Positions 60,420 to 64,000 of a DNA stretch of 64,000 bases are shown here, one piece after another; the stretch's first letter is position 1, and the number at the start of each line of letters is the position of its first letter. The stretch is from positions 186,001-250,000 of the forward strand of contig NZ_ATDP01000106.1 in the NCBI RefSeq assembly GCF_000445105.1, given 5' to 3'. Source of the stretch: Sphingobium lactosutens DS20 (lineage in GTDB: Bacteria; Pseudomonadota; Alphaproteobacteria; Sphingomonadales; Sphingomonadaceae). A model generated the notes under the pieces. It saw only the letters and a list, made by a program, of their open reading frames with translations, did not search any database and was not told the DNA's origin. The position numbers and the translations under genes are program-made.

Positions 60420-61466
60420 ATGGGGGCAAAGACTTTTCTTGCGGCCGCGCTGGCGGCCCTGAGCTGGACGGGCATGAGCGCGGCGCAAGCGCCGACGCCC
60501 GGCACCTTGGAAACCTACAAGGATTGGACGATCGGGTGCGATAATCGCAACCGCTGCGAAGCCGTTGCCTTGCTGCCCGAAGGCGGCGAGTGGCCGGACA
60601 ATCCCGTCATGGTCGGTGTCTCGCGCGATGCTGGACCGGACGCTGAAGCCGAGGTCTGGGTCAGTCGGGATGCCAAGGGCGATGGCGACGTCAGTTTCAT
60701 CGTCGATGGCCGCCGCCTCGCCACGGCGCGCACCCGCAATGGCGATGCGACGGTTCGCGGGCCGCAAGCGGCTGCGTTGGTGATCGCCATGGCGCGGGGC
60801 AACCAGATGGAATTGCGTGCCGGCAACCGCCTTCTGGGCCGCCCGTCGCTTGCCGGGTCGGGCGCGGCGCTGCGCTATATGGATGCGCGGCAGGGCCGGG
60901 CCGGGACCAGCACTGCGCTCGTGGCGACGGGGCCGCTTGGTCCTTTGGCCGTGCGTGCGGCGCCGCCCGCCCCTGTCATCAAGCGCGCGCCGGTCCCCGC
61001 CGGTGGCGCGCCTGTCGCTCTGTGGCGGGAGGAACGAACCGCTCTTGGGACATTCACAGGCTGCACCGAAGACATGCGCGAAGCCGAGCCGCCCCAACTT
61101 TATCGCCTGTCCAAAACGGAGACGCTGATCCTTGTGCCCTGCGGCAGCGGCGCCTATAATTTCACGACCATTCCGGTGATCGCCACCGGCATCGCCGGGC
61201 GTCGCGCCTTCCACTTCGCGCCCTTCGACTACAAGCCCGGTTGGAGCGAGGAAGAGGCCAAGCCGATGCTGGTCAACGCCGGTTGGGTGCCGGAAAAGTC
61301 GGAATTGTCCAGCTTTGCCAAGGGGCGGGGCATTGGCGATTGCGGCGGCAGCGAAACCTATGTCTGGGACGGATCGCGCTTCCGCCTGACCGAAGCGACC
61401 AGCATGGGCGAATGCCGCGGCGCCTGGCATTGGATCAGGACCTGGTCGGCGCGGGTCAGCGATTGA
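60420..61466 (+). CDS. DUF1176 exported protein
   Basis: A 348-residue exported protein of the DUF1176 family. The signal peptide is MGAKTFLAAALAALSWTGMS with cleavage after SAAQA. The mature start LETYKDWTIGCDNRNRCEAV is the family hallmark, followed by disulfide-prone cysteines (FTGCTEDMR, LVPCGSGAYN, GDCGGSETY, GECRGAWHW). Function is unknown; it is presumably periplasmic. ATG 60420 is chosen over ATG 60408, although neither has a good ribosome binding site. A weak stem-loop (GAAAC/GTTTC) lies between the CNT gene and this one. Confidence 0.85.
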   Translation: MGAKTFLAAALAALSWTGMSAAQAPTPGTLETYKDWTIGCDNRNRCEAVALLPEGGEWPDNPVMVGVSRDAGPDAEAEVWVSRDAKGDGDVSFIVDGRRLATARTRNGDATVRGPQAAALVIAMARGNQMELRAGNRLLGRPSLAGSGAALRYMDARQGRAGTSTALVATGPLGPLAVRAAPPAPVIKRAPVPAGGAPVALWREERTALGTFTGCTEDMREAEPPQLYRLSKTETLILVPCGSGAYNFTTIPVIATGIAGRRAFHFAPFDYKPGWSEEEAKPMLVNAGWVPEKSELSSFAKGRGIGDCGGSETYVWDGSRFRLTEATSMGECRGAWHWIRTWSARVSD

Positions 61467-61524
61467 CAATCACTCCGCCGCTCTTTGCAATGGCAGCGCC
61501 ATGGGCCGTGCCTATATGGCAGGC

Positions 61525-62226
61525 ATGGCTTCTGAAATCCTGACCGCGCCCGCAGCTTCGTTGAGCCTTCCCGATCCGATCCGGGCCGTCATTTTCGATA
61601 TGGACGGCACGCTGATCGACACGGAGGCCGCCCATCGGCGCGCCTTTGTCGATACCGGTGATGCGCTCGGCTGGCCGCTGGCGGACGACCTGCTCCTCTC
61701 CATGGTGGGCATCCATCGGGACGAAAATGAGCGGATGCTAGCGCAGCGCCTCGGCCCGGACTTCCCGCTGGCACAATTTTATGCCGACAGTGACGCGCTG
61801 TTCGAAGCGGCGGTGGATGCGGGCATTCCGCTGCGTCCCGGTGCGGACCTGTTGCTCGGTCATCTGGCGCGCGTCGGCATCCCCATGGCGCTCGCCACGT
61901 CCACCGCCGCACCGTTCGCGCAGCAGCGGCTGGAACGCAGCGGTCTAATCGACTATTTCGATATCATCGTTACGCGTAGCGACGTGGAGCGGCCAAAGCC
62001 CGATCCCGAGCCCTATCTGCTGGCGGCCAAGCGCTTGGGCCTCGATCCGGCTGATTGCGTTGCCGTAGAGGATAGCCATGCCGGCGTTCGTTCCGCTACG
62101 GCGGCCGGGATCGCCACTGTCATGGTGCCCGACCTGCTGCCCGCGACCGAGGAATTGACGCTGGCCTGCACGCATGTACTGCCGAGCCTGACCGATTTGC
62201 GCGACCTGCTCCGCGCGACGGATTGA
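61525..62226 (+). CDS. HAD-superfamily phosphatase (subfamily IA)
   Basis: A 233-residue HAD-IA hydrolase. Motif I is VIFDMDGTLIDTEAAH with nucleophile and acid Asp. A helical C1 cap follows, motif II is ALATSTAA, motif III the Lys in VERPKPDPEPYLLAAKRLG and motif IV the VEDSHAGVRSA loop. Relatives are sugar-phosphate phosphatases or phosphomutases (beta-phosphoglucomutase-like); substrate undetermined. Starts at 61501, 61516 and 61525 are in frame; none has a strong ribosome binding site. It converges with egtD. Confidence 0.9.
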   Translation: MASEILTAPAASLSLPDPIRAVIFDMDGTLIDTEAAHRRAFVDTGDALGWPLADDLLLSMVGIHRDENERMLAQRLGPDFPLAQFYADSDALFEAAVDAGIPLRPGADLLLGHLARVGIPMALATSTAAPFAQQRLERSGLIDYFDIIVTRSDVERPKPDPEPYLLAAKRLGLDPADCVAVEDSHAGVRSATAAGIATVMVPDLLPATEELTLACTHVLPSLTDLRDLLRATD

Positions 62227-62244
62227 TGGGAACTGGCCGAGAGG

Positions 62245-63204
62245 TCAGGCCGCCTGCGCCAGCACCAACCCGAACAGGCCCTCGGCGTCGGTCCATTCTT
62301 CCACCGGGTCCCAGCCGCCCGCGCGCAGCAGAATTCGCTCATCGCGCGTCCCATATTTGTGGCTGCTTTCCGTGTGGATGGTTTCGCCCCGGTCCATGTG
62401 AAAGCGCGCGCCGGCAACTTGGAAATCCAGGGCGCGCAGGGCTTCGAGATGCATTTCGATCCTGGCTTTCTCGTCGTTCCAGACCGCGCGATGGGCAAAG
62501 CCGTCAACTGGCATGTCGCCTTCCAATTCGCGGTTGATCCGCTCAATCAGGTTGAGGTTGAAGGCCGCGGTCACGCCCTGCGCATCGTCATAGGCCGCGA
62601 TCAGGCGATCGCGGTCCTTGATCCGGTCCATGCCGATCAGCAGCATGGCATCGTCTCCCAGCAGCCGACGCATCGCGCGCAGCAGATCGACTGCGGCCCC
62701 CGGGTCCATATTGCCGATTGTGGAGCCGGGGAAGAACCCCAGGCGCGGCATGCCGCTTATTTCTTCCGGCAGGTCGAGCGGCTGATTGAAATCGCCCACC
62801 ACCGGCAGGACCGGCAAATGCGGGAAGGCGCGCGCCAGTTCGGCGCTGCTGTCGTGCAAAAAATCGCCGCTGATATCGATGGGCACATAGGCTGCCGGAT
62901 CAATCGCGCGCAACAGATGGGGGGTCTTGCGTGAACTGCCCGCGCCAAATTCCACCACCGCGCGACCCGCGCCCGCTGCGCGCGCCACGTCCGGGCCATG
63001 CGCCTTAAGCAAAGCAGTTTCGGTGCGGGTCGGATAATATTCGGGCAAGTCCGTGATCTGCTCGAACAGTTCGGAGCCGCGCCGGTCATAGAACCAGATG
63101 GGCGGCGTGGCTTTCGGTTCCTGCGCCAGCCCCTCCAATATATCGCGGCGAAAGGCCGGGTCTATCCGTTGCGTTCTGGCAGGGGCATCCTCGGTCAGCA
63201 GCAT
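62245..63204 (-). CDS. egtD: L-histidine N-alpha-methyltransferase EgtD
   Basis: EgtD trimethylates histidine to hercynine, the first step of ergothioneine synthesis. The 319-residue protein has the family blocks PIWFYDRRGSELFEQITDLP and EYYPTRTETALL. It also has the SAM site VVEFGAGSSRKTPHLLRAI, then GFFPGSTIGNMDPGAA and IHTESSHKYG near the end. ATG 63204 lies two bases after the egtB stop; a start at 63309 lies inside egtB and is rejected. Ergothioneine protects against oxidative stress. Confidence 0.94.
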   Translation of the reverse strand: MLLTEDAPARTQRIDPAFRRDILEGLAQEPKATPPIWFYDRRGSELFEQITDLPEYYPTRTETALLKAHGPDVARAAGAGRAVVEFGAGSSRKTPHLLRAIDPAAYVPIDISGDFLHDSSAELARAFPHLPVLPVVGDFNQPLDLPEEISGMPRLGFFPGSTIGNMDPGAAVDLLRAMRRLLGDDAMLLIGMDRIKDRDRLIAAYDDAQGVTAAFNLNLIERINRELEGDMPVDGFAHRAVWNDEKARIEMHLEALRALDFQVAGARFHMDRGETIHTESSHKYGTRDERILLRAGGWDPVEEWTDAEGLFGLVLAQAA

Positions 63205-63206
63205 CG

Positions 63207-64000
63207 TCACAAATCCTTTGCCAGCCGCAGCCCGGTGAACTGCCAGCGTTGGTGGGGGTAGAAGAAATTGCGGTAGCTGGCCCGCATATGGCCACGCGGG
63301 GTGGCGCAACTGCCGCCCTTCAGCACGAACTGGCCGGACATGAACTTGCCATTATATTCGCCTACGGCCCCGTCCGCTGCCCGAAAACCGGGATGCGGGC
63401 GATAGGCGCTGCCGGTCCATTCCCACACATCGCCGAACATCTGTTTGAGCGTATCGGTGGGCGCTGCCGGATAGGGGCGAGGGCATGTGGACCCGTCGAA
63501 CTGATTGCCGCCGCCTGGCGCGATATTCTGAGCAGCACTTTCCCATTCGGCTTCGGTGGGCAGGCGTGCGCCCGCCCAGCTGGCATAGGCGTCGGCTTCA
63601 TACAGGCTGATATGCGTCACAGGCGCTGCCGGATTGACCGGCTGGCGGCCATCGAGTCCGAAGCGGCTCCACCCCTGTTCACCCGGCTTCCAGTAAAGCG
63701 GCGCCTGAACGCCCTCTTGCTGCACCCACGCCCAGCCGTCCGAAAGCCACAGCGAAGGGGTTGCGTAGCCGCCATCCTCGATGAAGGCGATCCATTCGCC
63801 ATTGGTGATTGGGCGGTGCGCCAAGGCATGGGGGTGGAGCAAGGCGCGGTGGCGCGGCCCTTCGCAATCGAAGGCGAAGCCGGCGCGGCCATCGTCGCCG
63901 ATTTCCGTCAACCCTTCACGCCCTTCGATCCAGTGCAACGGCCCGGGCAGGTCGACCGCTTGCGCGCTGCGCGGTTCGAACAGCGCCGGTTCCAGCGGAT
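63207..64000 (-). CDS. egtB: Ergothioneine biosynthesis protein EgtB, C-terminal part (5' end outside window)
   Basis: The visible 264 residues read to the window edge without a stop and belong to the formylglycine-generating-enzyme-like sulfoxide synthase domain. The family blocks are YATPSLWLSDGWAWVQQEG, VTHISLYEADAYASWAGARL and GDVWEWTGSAYRPHPGF. The protein ends GGSCATPRGHMRASYRNFFY and WQFTGLRLAKDL, the EgtB signature. EgtB couples hercynine to a sulfur donor. The N-terminal DinB-like iron-ligand domain lies beyond the window. A TTG at 63938 is not the start, because coding continues upstream (EPALFEPRSAQAVDLPGP). Confidence 0.93.
   Translation of the reverse strand, partial: PLEPALFEPRSAQAVDLPGPLHWIEGREGLTEIGDDGRAGFAFDCEGPRHRALLHPHALAHRPITNGEWIAFIEDGGYATPSLWLSDGWAWVQQEGVQAPLYWKPGEQGWSRFGLDGRQPVNPAAPVTHISLYEADAYASWAGARLPTEAEWESAAQNIAPGGGNQFDGSTCPRPYPAAPTDTLKQMFGDVWEWTGSAYRPHPGFRAADGAVGEYNGKFMSGQFVLKGGSCATPRGHMRASYRNFFYPHQRWQFTGLRLAKDL

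Noticed and set aside
1..64000. tRNA, rRNA, CRISPR arrays, insertion sequences, replication origin
   Set aside because: None was seen on reading through. rpmH-rnpA-yidD-yidC is present, but dnaA and DnaA-box clusters are not visible beside it.

Overview
The window is a high-GC stretch of chromosome from an alphaproteobacterium, most likely a member of the Sphingomonadaceae close to Sphingobium or Sphingomonas. The evidence is: the hom-glpX pair; a tonB-exbB-exbD-exbD operon; small secreted proteins carrying the IVVCG motif; an exosortase-A type glycosylation ligase and glycosyltransferase; an acidic insertion in the S1 region of RNase E; and several small families I associate mainly with sphingomonads. 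Coding density is high. I see no rRNA, tRNA, CRISPR array, prophage or insertion sequence, so this is core chromosome rather than an island.

Layout. 1-5.6 kb: end of a phasin gene with its terminator, clpS, the glycerol operon glpD-glpK, and a MASE1-PAS-GGDEF cyclase. 5.6-10 kb: a MerC-family membrane protein under a Zur-like box, glpX, hom and two secreted proteins of unknown function. 10-13 kb: the TonB energising operon and a PilZ protein. 13-20 kb: an ABC exporter, an unusual methyltransferase joined to an anti-sigma-like sensor domain, a small outer-surface protein, MscS, and a divergent topoisomerase IB / PfpI pair with back-to-back stress-type promoters. 20-24 kb: an exosortase-A associated glycosylation group with a 40-residue membrane protein. 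24-30 kb: a two-gene operon whose second gene is frameshifted, an S24 regulator, XdhC, CstA with YbdD, DoxX and a methyltransferase.

30-45 kb is a cell-envelope and information-processing core: PBP1A, an amidase, RNase E behind a strong leader hairpin, an M48 protease with TPRs, a DsbA-family protein, rpmH-rnpA-yidD-yidC, engB, prfB and a lipoprotein methyltransferase. 45-54 kb: a second PilZ protein, an XpaC/TelA-like pair, an acetate-type symporter with its DUF485 partner, an S10 peptidase and typA. 54-58 kb: a four-gene operon headed by a membrane-anchored LuxR-type protein, then an OmpR-type two-component system transcribed the other way. 58-64 kb: a Tat-exported intradiol dioxygenase-like lipoprotein, a CNT nucleoside transporter, a DUF1176 protein, a HAD phosphatase and the ergothioneine genes egtB (cut by the window end) and egtD.

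Several translated genes are too short for ordinary ORF calling: rpmH, a 40-residue protein at 21920-22042 and a 51-residue protein at 45729-45884. Two REP-like palindromes share the same arms. The least explained items are the methyltransferase/anti-sigma fusion, the rne leader hairpin, the LuxR-headed operon, the 40-residue exosortase-linked protein, and the Zur-like and EcfG-like sites.
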